NCBI GenBank assembly: GCA_023014365.1
Contig: JAEBUN010000026.1
Span: 496,001-560,000, forward strand
DNA: 64,000 nt
Direction of reading: 5' to 3'
Source: Lepiota brunneoincarnata
Taxonomy: Eukaryota > Basidiomycota > Agaricomycetes > Agaricales > Agaricaceae
The notes under the pieces were generated by a model. That model searched no databases. It saw only the letters and a list, made by a program, of their open reading frames with translations, and had not been told where the DNA came from. The translations under genes and the position numbers were made by a program. Below are positions 9,985 through 21,393 of the stretch, one piece after another; position 1 is the first letter of the stretch, and each line of letters begins with the position of its first letter.

Positions 9985-11873
9985 AGGTTTTGATATCTGT
10001 TCACTCCAAATCTTGATGGGTAGGAAAAGGGATCATTTATTTGGGGAAAGTCATAATTGTACAGAGTTTATCAAGAAATTGTCCTTCTGGGAGTGAGAAT
10101 ATGTAATGTCCTTCTGAGTTCTGGAATGTGCAGGGGCACATTGATCGACAGTGTTCCTTTTTAAAAATCCTGGAATGGACACATCTCCGGATCCTCAGCT
10201 AGTGCAGTGTGGAGTTCTTGTTGCAATTTGGGGTTGAGTTTGTCAACCATTTGGCACATCTGAGATGTGACTTCTGCAATGGCAAGGGAGTACTTTTGTT
10301 GTTGGGGTTTAAAGCTGGGGTTTGGCTTATTTCCTTGAAACAGGGGGCAATTTGGGTTTTTGGCTGGGTGTGGAGGATTGGTACACATCCCTGGGAATTG
10401 TCTAGCAGGTGGTGGGTATGGGCATTTGCTAACCCAATGGTCATTTGCTCCACATCAGAAGCATTCTTGTTTTTGGTAAGCTTTCATTTGTTGTTCCATG
10501 ACAACTGCATCCATCTCCAATGGTTCTTGTGCAGAGTCTTCTTCGGCAAATTCCGGTTGTGGGATTTTGGGATAAGGATCTTCATATCCTTCTTCTACTA
10601 CGGCATGGTCTATCTCCATGGCATGTGGATCTCATGGTGTAAAACATGGAGCATTGCTCCTTTGGTAAAATTGTGCATATGGTACATTGTTGTTTGGACA
10701 GCTTGGTCCTCAATTGGGTTGGTACTGATTTCTTTGAGGAAATGTGTTCCTGAGGGTGCCATATAGGGCATTGATGTGATAGAAGTTATAATCAAATTTG
10801 TTTGCTTGGGTATACCAAGCAGTGATAGTTGTTGGAGGGTTTTCCAATTCATTGATCTTCATTGTGATTCAGCGATTGATTGCTTTGTGGTATAGATCGC
10901 TCAGGGCATGATCTTCAGTGAGTCCAGACTGGCAGACAAGTTTTTTGAATTGAGCATTGAACTCAGTCATTGGTTTACCTGCTTGGTGCAGGGTTTGGAG
11001 TTTGGTATGCACATACGCATGTTCACCTGCTGGGGTGAAGTCAGTTCTGAGTTGGGTGGTGAAGTTATCCCAGGTCTCCATGGCTATGGGTTGCCCTGCT
11101 TGGGTTTGGGCATTCCTCTCATGGAGGTATTGTCTGGCCTATGCTTGGGCATCTCCTGATTGCATCGTCGATAAGATGAATAGGGTTCTGGTGAGGTCGG
11201 TGTTGTAAGTGGTTGCATTGGCAAGCACATAAACTTCACATTGGAAGATCCAATCTTCAAATAGTCTTCTGGTTCCATCAAAGGCAATGGGTTTGAGGAG
11301 TCTTAACTCCTTTGTGGTTTGTGCGGCAGCCATTTGTAGTTGTCCAGGTGGTGGTGATGGTGGAGGTGGCATGGGGGGTGCTAGTAGGACTAAGGGTTGT
11401 GTGTCGGGTTCCGATTTGTTATTGTCTGTGATATAGACATCTGAGTTGTTGTCTACTGGGATTTTTCCTAGGTTAAGTTCAACAAAGGCTTTGTGTCTTA
11501 TAAGGAGATTTTCTTCAGAACCTGTGAGTTCTCTTGGTTGCTGTATGGCTCATTGGAGTCATTTAAGTTCTTGTTTGGCAAGTTGGTTTGCGATGATACT
11601 GCATTTTCTTGTTCTTTGCATTGTCTTTGTCTTTTGGCTAGTGTGGTGGAGACACTTGATGATGTTGAGACAATTTGAGTAGACGTTGATGCATGTGGAG
11701 TGGGTGAATCAAACGGAGATGGAGGATAGAACAGCAATGGTGTTTGAGTGGGTTGCAGTGTAGGGTTTCTTCTGGGATCCAGGTTTTGTATACCTGGTCC
11801 TGAGATTCTGTTTTTTGATTTGGGAGGAGGGGGTGATGGAGTTTTTCAGGCTGAGAACTTCTTTGGAGGTGTG
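9985..11873 (-). pseudogene. gypsy1-minus gag
   Basis: Minus strand. The Pro/Ser-rich N-terminus (about 11,870-11,640, FYPPSPFDSPTP) and a Gln/Glu-rich stretch precede the conserved gag core (11,372-10,870: FDGTRRLFEDWIFQCEVYV, then TWDNFTTQLRTDFTPAGEHA). The zinc-knuckle region lies at about 10,480-10,400 (HHLLDNSQGC follows the decayed knuckle). The tail 10,388-10,161 ends PEMCPFQDF. The expected gag start ATG (about 11,868-12,190 region, now split by LTR-C3) has changed to ACA. Several frames are needed to read it, so it is dead. Confidence 0.8.
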
Positions 11874-12184
11874 TGTTAGGGGAAGTAAGAGCACCGGAAC
11901 CAAGTTGATATTTGGGTGGCGAATACAATCGACACCCACACTACTTATATACATAGAGGCCTGCGCACAGACCGGGTAGCCAAACACTACGTAGCTACTA
12001 GAACATAACATACACAAACAATATACAAACAACATCAGTCGCACGTGGGTTAGACTCAGGGATGGGGGTGGCCGAAGGCCGAGGCCGGGCTTAGGCATCG
12101 GGCATCGGCTAGAGAGGCCGAGCACGGATACCCAACCACAGACCCCTAGACGTACCTTGCGTAAGGGGGTATAGTCCCCTTACA
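11874..12184. mobile_element. Family-C solo LTR (LTR-C3)
   Basis: 311 bp, TGTTAGGGGAAG..TCCCCTTACA, flanked by the duplication GTGTG (11,869-11,873 and 12,185-12,189). It is inserted at the gag start of gypsy1-minus. Differences from LTR-C2 are nearly all at CpG sites; at one site C2 has TTGG and C3 has CAGG (about 7,747 and 12,057), as expected if an ancestral CG decayed on different strands. Confidence 0.92.
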
Positions 12185-12200
12185 GTGTGGTGGTAGTTGT

Positions 12201-12467
12201 CTAGCGATCAATTATCACTAGAAGGATGAAAAATTGGGTAGCAATGATGGATATCCCTGAGTACAGGTTCCATGATCTGACAACACAGCAGTGGCAAGGG
12301 CACATAATGCGTTCAAGTTCTAGGGTGATTATTCGGTAGGCAATGAGGGTGGCGGTGGAGGTGAAGATGAAGATGAAGATGAGTAAGTAGGCCAGGTCTT
12401 CTGGTGGGGAGAGGTTGAGAGATGTAGTGATGGCTACACAGAGGGGTGGTTTTCTTTTGCATGTCAT
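12201..12467 (-). CDS. gypsy1-minus leader ORF ('ORF0'), small hydrophobic protein
   Basis: An 88-codon open frame lies between the primer site and gag of gypsy1-minus. It starts MTCKRKPP, has a hydrophobic stretch (AYLLIFIFIFTSTATLIAY) and a Cys-rich turn (CPCHCCVV), and ends with a second hydrophobic stretch (IIATQFFILLVII). The same frame is open in gypsy1-plus (12,939-13,229). The copies differ by several substitutions and a 6-nt length change that keeps the frame. I do not recognise the family. It may be a membrane peptide or simply a leader that happens to be open; no translation signal proves it is expressed. Confidence 0.4.
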   Translation of the reverse strand: MTCKRKPPLCVAITTSLNLSPPEDLAYLLIFIFIFTSTATLIAYRIITLELERIMCPCHCCVVRSWNLYSGISIIATQFFILLVIIDR

Positions 12468-12483
12468 TTTGAATGACCAGAGT

Positions 12484-12868
12484 TGTTATCAGAAGTCTTA
12501 TCAGAAGGACAATTATTTTTGGTTTACATTCCCATGTCACTATGAAACCATCAGTAGTGTACATCAGAAGGACTATTCTTAGGTTATGTCTCACATTCCT
12601 TATCTCTGACTCATAGTTACTCTGGTCTGGACTATTATAGTAGGAGTACAGCCACACTCAGAAGTATATAAGGATACAGTACATTACCTTGTATCCTTAT
12701 CTTAGTGTTATACAGTTCTTGCCTCCTATATCTCTTTGCCCTTAAACCGGCTGGACTATAGTGCTCCATCGTCTCCAAGTCATGCCTAGTAGGACAAGAC
12801 CAAGTCTGTATAGACATCCTGTGTCAAATGCTGTGCTACTCAAGAGCAAACCCCTAACCCAGGTAACA
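12484..12868 (+). mobile_element. 5' LTR of gypsy1-plus
   Basis: 385 bp, TGTTATCAGAAGTC..CCAGGTAACA. A TATA-like box (TATATAAGG at 12,665-12,673) lies about 33 nt upstream of TATCTTAGTGTT, the likely region of the transcript start. It is close to the 3' LTR (22,906-23,291) but has accumulated transitions such as GTCAAATGC where the 3' copy has GTCGAACACC. Confidence 0.88.
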
Positions 12869-12869
12869 A

Positions 12870-12881
12870 AACACTAAGATA
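12870..12881 (+). other. Primer-binding site of gypsy1-plus (predicted self-priming)
   Basis: AACACTAAGATA lies one base after the 5' LTR. It is not the complement of a usual tRNA 3' end. It is the perfect 12-nt reverse complement of TATCTTAGTGTT at 12,698-12,709 in the same LTR, just past the TATA box, where the transcript is expected to begin. This is the arrangement known for Tf1/sushi-type chromoviruses, where the mRNA 5' end folds back to prime reverse transcription. Confidence 0.7.
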
Positions 12882-12938
12882 CTCTGCTGCTTATCTCTTG
12901 CTTGCCCTCTACTCTACTCTGCTCTGCTGATGTACTGA

Positions 12939-13229
12939 ATGCATCAAGGTACTTTGGTCATTCAAAAAACGACGTGTGAAAGAAAACCGCCCTTCTGTGT
13001 AGCCATCGCTACATCCCTCAACCTCTCCCCACCAGAAGACCTGGCTTACTTACTCATTTTCGTCTTTACCTCCACTGCCACCCTCATCGCCTACCAAATA
13101 ATCACCCTAGAACTCAAACGCATCACATGCCCTTGCCACTGTTGTGTCGTCAGATCATGGAACCTGTACTCAGGAATCTCCATCATTGCAACCCAATTTT
13201 TCATCCTTCTAGCGATAATCAATTGCTAG
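12939..13229 (+). CDS. gypsy1-plus leader ORF ('ORF0'), small hydrophobic protein
   Basis: A 96-codon frame (start MHQGTLVIQK) ends 12 nt before the gag ATG. It has a hydrophobic segment (AYLLIFVFTSTATLIAY), a CPCHCC motif and a second hydrophobic end (IIATQFFILLAII). The gypsy1-minus counterpart is open over the aligned part. The ATG used there is ACG here, so the exact start is uncertain. It is unusual for Ty3/gypsy elements to have an ORF ahead of gag. Family unknown; expression unproven. Confidence 0.4.
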   Translation: MHQGTLVIQKTTCERKPPFCVAIATSLNLSPPEDLAYLLIFVFTSTATLIAYQIITLELKRITCPCHCCVVRSWNLYSGISIIATQFFILLAIINC

Positions 13230-13795
13230 ACAACTGTCACCATGCCTCCAAAGAAGTTCTCAGCCCGAGAAACTCCATCACCCCCTCCTCCCAAATCAAG
13301 AACTAGAATCTCAGGACCAGGAATCCCAAACCCTGATCCAAGAAGAAATCTCACACCCACACAAACTCCATCACCATTCTACCCCTCATCTCCATTTGAT
13401 TCACCTACCCCACGTGCATCAACCTCAACCCAAATTGTCACAAGAACCCCAACATCATCAAGTGTCTCTGCCGCATTAGCCAAAAGACAAAGACAACGTG
13501 AAGAACAAGAAAAATGCGATATCATCACAAACCAACTCTCTGAACAAGAACTCAAACAACTCCAACAAGCTGTACAACAACCAAGAGAACTCACAGGTTC
13601 TGAAGAGAATCTTCTTTCAAGACACGAAGCCTTTATTGAACTCAACCAAAGAAAAACCCCAGTAGACGATGACTCAGATGTCTACATCACAGACGATAAC
13701 AAATCAGAACCCAATAAGCAACCCTTAGCACTGCCGGCACCACCCATGCCACCTCCACCATCACCGCCACCAGGACAATTACAAATGGCTGCCGC

Positions 13796-15096
13796 TGAAA
13801 AGGTGGAAACATTTGCGGGTTTTAATATAGATAAATGGCTTGTTCTCACTAAGCTTAGTTGAAATTTGATAAGCTTAAGTTAATACAAGTAGTATGAGAT
13901 AGATAATGAACAGTTTCGTCTTTTAGGGTGTTCTGGGGGTGCGTTCTGACAGCAAAATTCAAGAGAATAGTGTTTTTAGAGGTTAACAAACAGCCGTTGA
14001 AGTTATCTTAGCCATACGGTGCAACAGTGAAAGGACAATCCCTGTCAATTCAAAGTGCAGGGTCTCTAGTCTCTGGTCTCTGGTCTCTGAACTCTGTTCT
14101 CTGTCTCTGTCTCTGTCTCTAGCACTCTGGAACTCTAAACTCTGGACTCTGTTCTCTGTCTCTGTCTCTGGGTTGGTTGACAACCGAAGAAATCACACTT
14201 AACGATGCACACTAAGTAGTCCTCTGAAACTGTTCTTAATCACGGCTTGCAGACTTGCGTGTGGAAGCAGGGGTGAGACCTCTTGCTTCTTCATGAACAA
14301 GCGCAACCGTATTTATATTGTTTAGATACATGCGAGAGATAGTAAATATGAAATAGAAAACAATAAGCTTAATTGTTACAGGTACTGCAGAATATTTTGG
14401 AAGGTTCGGCAGCATTTCTACCTTGCCCTGGGTTATGGGTTTTTCTCTGATTGACAAATGGCAATCCAGCCAGACGTGTTCCATGCTTGTCTGCATTATT
14501 CTGTGTCCACGCAAGCGCGTTAAGCCTTCAGATCAATTATGATCGGAAGGTATGGTGTATGGACAATCCCTTGATCCATTGTAATTAATCTCAGTCAGGC
14601 AATATGCTGAGGTGCCAGGACCCACAAAGCACTTGTTAATTTATGAGTCTTTGATATGTCTAGGGTTTTGGGCATTGGGTGTTGCCTCCTGAACGTTGGA
14701 CATTCCATTCCATGGTCCGGTCATCATTATTGGGCTTGCTATGGGCGTAATACACCTGTGACAGCCGCTATGTACATTCTTTAGGTTCCAACAAATCCGA
14801 GTTCATCAGAAAACTGCTTGTAAGGTCCCTGGATGCGACCGGAGTATACTCGATAGGCTATGTAGAGTCCAGAATCCCTTTGGAGAGCGTTCTGATAGCT
14901 TGGTTCACTAAGCTTAGTGATAATGAGCTGGTTTGAACACTTCCAAGGCTCGAATATCCTCAGTTCGGTCGAACTGGCTACTATGGGACATAGTACCAAT
15001 CCTCTATAGGGTTCTTTAATGATATAGCCAATGATTCTATGTAGAGAATCGTTCCGGAGTATGGAATTCATGTATAGGCGTGAAATTGGCATATCA
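13796..15096. mobile_element. Family-D repeat, 1.3 kb, probable solo LTR (D2)
   Basis: 1,301 bp from TGAAAAGGTGG to GGCATATCA. The flanks CCGC (13,792-13,795) and CTGC (15,097-15,100) fit a 4-bp TSD with one CpG-to-TpG change; the uninterrupted gag in gypsy1-minus has one such site. It aligns end to end with D1. It contains a CTCTGT-rich simple repeat at 14,061-14,170. No recognisable protein. Confidence 0.78.
14061..14170. repeat. CTCTGT/GGTCTCT simple repeat inside D2
   Basis: Degenerate tandem units of GTCTCT and GAACTCT type (for example CTGTCTCTGTCTCTGTCTCT). D1 has a shorter version at about 6,998-7,060, so the array changed length between copies. It also produces a spurious minus-strand frame rich in Arg/Asp/Glu. 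Confidence 0.8.
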
Positions 15097-16433
15097 CTGC
15101 ACAAAAGCAAAAGGAGTTAGGACTCCTCAAACCCATCACTTTTGATGGAACCAGAAGACTGTTTGAAGATTGGATCTTCCAATGTGAAGTTTATGTGCTT
15201 GCTAATGCGACCACCTACAACACCGACCTCGCCAGAACCCTGTTTGTCTTATCGACAATGCAATCAGGAAATGCCTGAGCCTGGGCCAGACAATACCTCC
15301 ATGAGAGGAATGCCCAAACCCAAGCAGGACAACCCATAGCCATGGAGTCATGGGACAACTTCACTGCCCGGCTTAGAGCTGACTTCACCCTGGCAGACAA
15401 ACATGCATATGCACATACCAGACTTCAAACCCTGCACCAAGCAGGCAAACCAATGACTGAGTTCAACACTCAGTTTAAGGAACTTGTCCATCAATCCAGA
15501 TGTAACAAAGATTGCACCTTGATCAATCTCTATTGCAAAGCAATCAATCACCGTATTGCAATGAAGATCAACAAATCGGAGAACCCTCCGACAACCATCA
15601 CCACTGGGTATACCTGAGCCAACAAACTCGATGATAACTTCCACAGAATCAACACCCTCTACGGCACCCCCAGGAACACGTTCCCTCAGAAAAACCAATA
15701 CCAACACAATTGTGGACCAAACCACCCAAACAACAACGTGCCCTATGCACAATTCTACCAAAGGAGCAACGCTCCCAGATTCATGCCACGCGACCCACAT
15801 GCCATGGAAATAGACCATGCCGCAATAGAAGAAGGATTTGAAGATCCTTATCCCAAAATTCCACAACCGGAATATGCTGAAGAAGACTCCGCACAAGAAC
15901 CATTGGAGCTAGATGCCATTGTCACCAGACAACAAATGAAATCATACATATCAGAACCAAGAATGCTTCCGATGTGGAGCTAAAGACCATTGGATCAGTA
16001 AATGCCCACAACCACCGCCAGCCAGATGCTTCCCAGGAATGCGCACCAACCCCCCTTGCCCTGCGAGAAACTCCAACCGTCCTTTTCCTGGACAACAAAA
16101 CACTTGTCCCAGATTCCCGAACCGGAACAACCAACCATCACCCCAATGCAAATACTCCCTTGCTGTTGCAGAAGTCACATCTCAGATGCGCCAGATGGTT
16201 GATGAACTCAACCCTGAGTTACAACAAGAGCTCCACTCTGTGCTAGCTGAAGATCCAGAGATGCATCCATTCCAGGATTTTTAAAAAGGAACACTGTTGA
16301 TCGATGTGCCCCTGCACATTCCAGAACTCAGAAGGACATTTTCCAAATAAACTCTGTACAATTACAACTTTCCCCAAATAAACGATCCCTTTTTCTACCC
16401 ATCAAGATTTGGAGTGAACAGACATCAAAACCC

Positions 16434-17081
16434 GTGGCCATCACCACCCTGATAGACTCAGGAGCTCAAGGGAATTATATCTCCCACAAAGTTGTCGAAC
16501 AACATGGTTACCAAACCAAATGGCTGGACCAACCAATCCCTCTCAGCAACGTTGACAGAACTGACAATCAACATGGCAAGATCCATGAATACATCAAAAT
16601 CAGAACCATCATCGATGGAAGAGATTGCACACTAGAAGCATACATCACAAACACTGGTGAGAAGGATCTCATCATCGGATTCCCCTGGTTGGAACAATAC
16701 AATCCCGACATCAATTGGAAAACCAAGACATTCTCTTGGAAACCCCAAATTGACCACAAAGACTTCTCAAAACTCCTCAGAACCTTACGACAACCTGTCA
16801 AACTCAACTCCATTGCCATGGACATAATGGCTGGAAAAACCTCTCAACCTGAGGACAACCCAGAAGAATACATCAACCTGTCAAATGTTGACCTCGACAC
16901 CTTCTCTTTAGAAAGAGAAATGAACCTGATGCTTCTAACCCCATTAGAAGTAAACGCCAAAGCAACACATGCCACAATGCTCCACAATAAGCAACACAAC
17001 CCAACAAGATCGGCAAATCAAAAAGGAAAACAACCGGAATTGAACAAGGAACCACCTGAGATTCCCTGGAGATTCGCCTGA
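16434..17081 (+). CDS. gypsy1-plus aspartic protease region (pol N-terminus)
   Basis: A 215-codon open frame encodes a retropepsin domain: the active site LIDSGAQGNYI at residues 6-16, a flap region, and LIIGFPWLEQYNPDINW around residue 75, the expected second motif. A linker to RT follows and the frame ends at TGA 17,079, about 50 nt before the RT frame. Relatives cleave the Gag-Pol polyprotein. No cellular start is expected; it would be made as part of a fusion. It is the longest undamaged domain of this element. Confidence 0.8.
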   Translation: MAITTLIDSGAQGNYISHKVVEQHGYQTKWLDQPIPLSNVDRTDNQHGKIHEYIKIRTIIDGRDCTLEAYITNTGEKDLIIGFPWLEQYNPDINWKTKTFSWKPQIDHKDFSKLLRTLRQPVKLNSIAMDIMAGKTSQPEDNPEEYINLSNVDLDTFSLEREMNLMLLTPLEVNAKATHATMLHNKQHNPTRSANQKGKQPELNKEPPEIPWRFA

Positions 17082-17132
17082 TGGGCTAAAATATTCAACA
17101 AGAAAGCCTCCAAACAATTCCCACCATCAAGA

Positions 17133-18440
17133 ATGTTTGATCACAAAATCAAACTAAAACCAACATTCAAAGCAAAATCAATGAAACCCTATCAAGTGGT
17201 ACCTGCCGGAGAAAAAGCACTAAAGGAATTCATAGATGAAAACCTCCAAAAAGGGTACATCCGCCCCTCAAAATCCCCTATGGCATCACCTTTCTTCTTT
17301 GTTGCCAAGAAAGGAGGAGACCTCCAACCCTGCCAAGACTATTGTTATCTAAATGATCATACTGTCAAAAATGCCTACCCAATCCCCATGATTTCCACTA
17401 TCATGGATAAACTCAAAGGAGCTAAGTACTTCACTAAGCTCAATGTCCACCCAGGATACAATAACGTCAGAATCAAAGATGGCAATCAATGGAAAGCAGT
17501 GTTCAAGACTCCTATAGGTCTTTTTGAACCAACTGTGATGTTTTTCGGACTTTGCAATAGTCCCGTGATGTTCCAACACATGATGGACACACTATTCTCT
17601 GAGATAATGGAGAAAGGAGGAATCATCATCTATATGGATGATATCCTAATCTACAGTAAAACCCAGAAAGAAAGCAACCGACTTACAGAAAAAGTACTGC
17701 AAATACTGCAGGAAAACAACCTCTACCTCAAGATGGAGAAATGCAAGTTCAACAAACAACAACTCAAATATCTCGGTATGATCATTACGCCAGACAAAAT
17801 CAAAATGGATCCCAGAAACTCAAAGGAATAGAAGACTGGCCAGTGCCGAAAATGGTCTGACACATTTGGAAATTCATTGGATTCTGTAACTTCTACCGGA
17901 AGTTCATCTGCAGTTACTCCCATCACACCAAACCCCTTAACCAACTCCTATCCAAATCAAACAAATTTGAATGGAAAGAAGAACAACAAAAAGCATTTGA
18001 AACGCTCAAAAATGAATTCCTAAAGGAACCGGTACTCCTCATGCCCAACTCCACAAAACCCTTCAAAATAGAAGCCAATGCTTCCAAATTTGCATCAGGA
18101 GCTGTCCTGTACCAACACGACATCAACAGAATACAGAAACCTGTATCATTTTATTCAAAGACATTCGGACCAGCAGAACACAACTATGACATCTACAACA
18201 GGGAACTCCTCACTATTATCCAAGCCCTCAAAGAATGGCACCACTACCTCCTTGGCAGCCCCCATACCATCCGCATCAGAATGGACCACCAAAACCTCAC
18301 ATACTGGCGTAAACCCCAGAAAATCAACCGCCGACAAGCATGATGGGTCCAGACCCTCGCCGACTACAACTTCAAACTAGAACACGTCCCAGGATCAAAA
18401 ATCCCCACACCAGACGCTCTATCAAGACATCCAGATCACA
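17133..18440 (+). pseudogene. gypsy1-plus reverse transcriptase and RNase H
   Basis: The 17,133-17,831 frame carries RT. The fingers motif KGYIRPSKSPMASPFFF, then [14 protein letters not shown], the palm ([16 protein letters not shown]) and the catalytic [13 protein letters not shown] are all present. A one-base deletion near 17,815 (gypsy1-minus has one more base here) ends the frame at TAG 17,829. RNase H continues in another frame (IEANASKFASGA at about 18,068, [24 protein letters not shown]) to 18,343, followed by a TGA in place of a sense codon and then PGSKIPTPDALSRHP. Reverse transcription is disabled by the breaks. Confidence 0.85.
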
Positions 18441-20091
18441 TCCCCAATGAGGATAACAACAACAAAGATGTTACCATGCTTCCAAACAACCTCTTTGTCA
18501 CCACAGCTGACATAGAAGATCAAAGCCTGATCACAGTACTCCCAGAACACCTCTTTATTGCCACCATCAATATGGAACTACAAGAAAGAATCATGGAATC
18601 ACCCAAATACGATGCTAGAACCACCAAAGCATTCAAACTCCTAAAGGAAACCCACCCTAACGCCACCGATAAAGACTTCGGAACAGTCCTGACCTCGAAT
18701 GGTCCACTCCTCACATTCCAAGAACATGTCATCATTCCAGAAGACCTCCAACTTAGATGCGATGTCATCACAAGATACCATGACCACCCTACACGTGGCC
18801 ATCCTGGAGAACAGGAAACATACCACCTTGCCAAGAAAGAAGTATATTGGCCAGGAATGTCGATGTTCATAAAAAACTACATCAAAGGCTGTCCAGAGTG
18901 TCAGCAACACAAAATCATATGCAGACCAGATCATGCACCGACTCAACCAATCCCACCATCATCTTCCAGATGCCCATTTGCCCAAATCTCATGGGATCTT
19001 ATCACTGGTCTACTGCCTAGCACCAGCCACAATGCAATATTGTCCGTGGTGGACCACAGCCTTATGAAGGGGGTAATTTCATCCCAACCTCAGATTGATC
19101 AAACACTGATGACATCGGACAACTATTAATAGAAAAAGTCTTCACTAGGTCTGGACTACCTGACAAAATCATATCAGATCAAGACCCCAGATTTGCTGCC
19201 AACTCCCTCCGAGAGCTAGCCAAATGCCTAAACATCCAACAAGCATTCTCAACTGCATACCATCCCCAGACAGATGGTTCCACCGAATGATACAACCAAG
19301 AAATCAAGACCTACCTTGCCATATACTGCACCAGGAACCCCCTTGACTGGTCAGAAACCCTCCCTATCACTGAATTCACACACAACTCCAAAATACATGC
19401 CTCAAGGCAGAAATCCCCATTCGAACTAATCATGGGATATAACCCTCCACCGATACCCACAGTAATGGAAACATCAAATTTTCCATCAGTAGACGAACGC
19501 ATCAGACTCCTTGATAATGCCAGAAAAGAAGCACATGCAGCACACCAACTCTCTGCCGATATTATGAAACAAAGAACCAGAAGAACTGTCAAATCCCTTG
19601 AAACACATCAAAAAGTATGGCTAGAAGCCAAGAACCTCAAACTCCCTTTCATCTCCAACAAAATATCCCCAAAACGACTAGGACCTTTCCTTATCTCAGA
19701 AGTCTTATCGCCACTCACATACAAATTAAAACTTCCAATCAAATGGAAGATACATCCAGTATTCCACCAAAATCTTCTAACCCCATATACTGAAACAGAA
19801 GCATACAGATCTCATCCGACTCCACCACCACCAGACATCATCAATGAAGAAGAAGAATATGAAATAGAAGCTATTCTTAATCACCGCCAATATCATGGAA
19901 AACTCCAATACTATGTCAAATGGAAAGGATACTCCCACATGGAGAACGAATGGATCACCGATGAAACACTCCGCACAAATGCTGAAGAATACCTAACCAA
20001 GTATAAAGAAACTCATGGAATTCCCCAGAAAGATCAGGAACCCACCAGAACATACCAAAGACAACTTCATTCTCACACCAAACGTACTTAA
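18441..20091 (+). pseudogene. gypsy1-plus integrase with chromodomain
   Basis: From about 18,640: the H2C2 zinc head (HPTRGHPGEQETYH and KGCPECQQHK), the core with the first Asp (FAQISWDLITG), a break near 19,085-19,130, then ISDQDPRFAANS with the second Asp and AYHPQTDGSTE with the Glu followed by a TGA (19,288). 19,432-20,091 is open and ends in a chromodomain (YEIEAILNHR, YYVKWKGYSHMENEW). In related chromoviruses this domain guides insertion to marked chromatin. The C-terminus overlaps ORF3. Confidence 0.87.
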
Positions 20092-20695
20092 AAAGATGCC
20101 CATGAACCTCGACCTCACTTGCCCCCAAACTACTCCCCCTTACTCTACCTCACCCTCTCCATCATCCTCATCCTCCTCCATAATCATCATCAATGACCAG
20201 AAGGTCGAACATACAACACTTCAGACAACTCCTGTTCTAGCCCCATCTCCCTACACCTCCTCTCACACCTTCACCACAGCCTACACCGATAGAGACAAGA
20301 CCCCTGACCCCAATGCCACCCCAGAACCAACAGTTGCCCCAGCCGCCTCCCTTAGATTCCATACAGCTGGAGTACGACCACATGGACCAAATCACCCTTC
20401 TGACGAAGATTTGCACGAGGCTGCAACCAGCTGAACCATTACAGATAAATTGGAACACTCTCCAATTTCAGAATATGACTGACAACTCTGGATGGACTAC
20501 ACCCACCACGTATGACAGACTAAGGCTCTTGCTGCTGCATACAATATGCAACGTGCCTGGGCAGAATCACTCAAGCAACTTCTCCGCTCAAGATCAAGCC
20601 TCATGTCCAAGGTGTCGAAGAAGTTACCCAAGCGAGATGAGATACATACCTCGTAGCCCTCCACCACAACCATTGCCACTGTTGCCATGACAACC

Positions 20696-21393
20696 TGTTA
20701 TGATCTGTGCTCCTTCTGTATCCGAGGATAACTGGAGACGGCCTTCAATCACTCTACAAGGTGTCCGAGACGGTTGGCCTTATAGAGCTTAGTGGATCGC
20801 ACTCAATGAGATAACGAGGGAAGACGCCAAGTTAAGGCAGAGAGGTAAACGACCGCTGTTAACAAGATTAAAGCTTAGGGCTTTAATCTCTACTTGTACA
20901 GGCCTTATATACCTATGAGGTGCTATATACTCGTTATAGGTTACTTGGCTGTTCTACTGGTCGTGCGCAGTCCTGACCATGATGCACATCCTGGCTGATG
21001 GCATCCCAGTGTTATTTATATTACAATGAGTCAGTACTCTTGCTACTGCTGTGCGATGTTCCATCGCTTTCCTCTGACTCATAATCTTCTTCTCCCGATT
21101 GTATCTCCATGGAATCCTCTCCGTTCTCGCTCTCCATTCTCTCAGTGCTTCCATCCGTATCGGAGGTTGGGTCGGTTGATCCATGGTTATCTTCCTCGTC
21201 CTCGGGGTATTCCAATATATCCTCCAAGGTTATCTCCATTCCTGCTTCTCTCGCCAGGTCCTGCATGGCGGTGTAATATTCCCCTTCCTCGTCTTCGTAT
21301 TCTTGTGCCCGTAATTGGTCTGTAGTCTCCTGTACCCATCTTGTAAAGTCGAACAATAGTTCTTGTTCCTCCCGGTCTGGACTGTTCGTAACA
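20696..21393 (-). mobile_element. Family-B solo LTR (LTR-B1), inverted relative to B2
   Basis: 698 bp, TGTTATGATCTG..TTCGTAACA as written on the plus strand, flanked by CAACC (20,691-20,695 and 21,394-21,398). By its TATA box and the embedded ORF its sense strand is minus. LTR-B2 (21,952-22,649) is the same length and nearly identical in opposite orientation, 558 bp away. Both ended up inside ORF3 of gypsy1-plus, with different TSDs, so they are separate insertions. No internal region of family B is seen in the window. Confidence 0.93.
21021..21389 (-). pseudogene. ORF within LTR-B1 (acidic 122-codon protein, start lost)
   Basis: The minus strand carries the same acidic frame as LTR-B2 (NSPDREEQE .. 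SDGTSHSSS .. STDSL). The two proteins differ at only two residues in the body (L/S and K/E), but the start codon at LTR position 5 is ACG instead of ATG. The Lys arises from a CpG-type change. It is listed to document the conserved frame; without the ATG it is not expected to be made. Confidence 0.5.

Larger units (their letters stand above)
13242..16284 (+). pseudogene. gypsy1-plus gag (interrupted by D2)
   Basis: It starts MPPKKFSARETPSPPPP. A Pro/Ser-rich then Gln/Glu-rich N-terminus reaches GQLQMAAA, where the D2 repeat interrupts (13,796-15,096). The gag core resumes at 15,101 (FDGTRRLFEDWIFQCEVYV, then ESWDNFTARLRADFTLA), with stops at 15,278 and about 15,616. A CCHC knuckle (CFRCGAKDHWISKC) is reached only after a 4-nt length change near 15,945. 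The tail ends PEMHPFQDF at 16,284. The product would be the structural Gag that binds element RNA. Protease follows in another frame. Confidence 0.85.

Noticed and set aside
10209..10766. 185-codon plus-strand frame
   Set aside because: Antisense to the gypsy1-minus gag; no motifs of its own.
14061..14170. CRISPR-like or satellite array
   Set aside because: Units are short, degenerate CTCTGT-type repeats without spacers, inside the D2 repeat.
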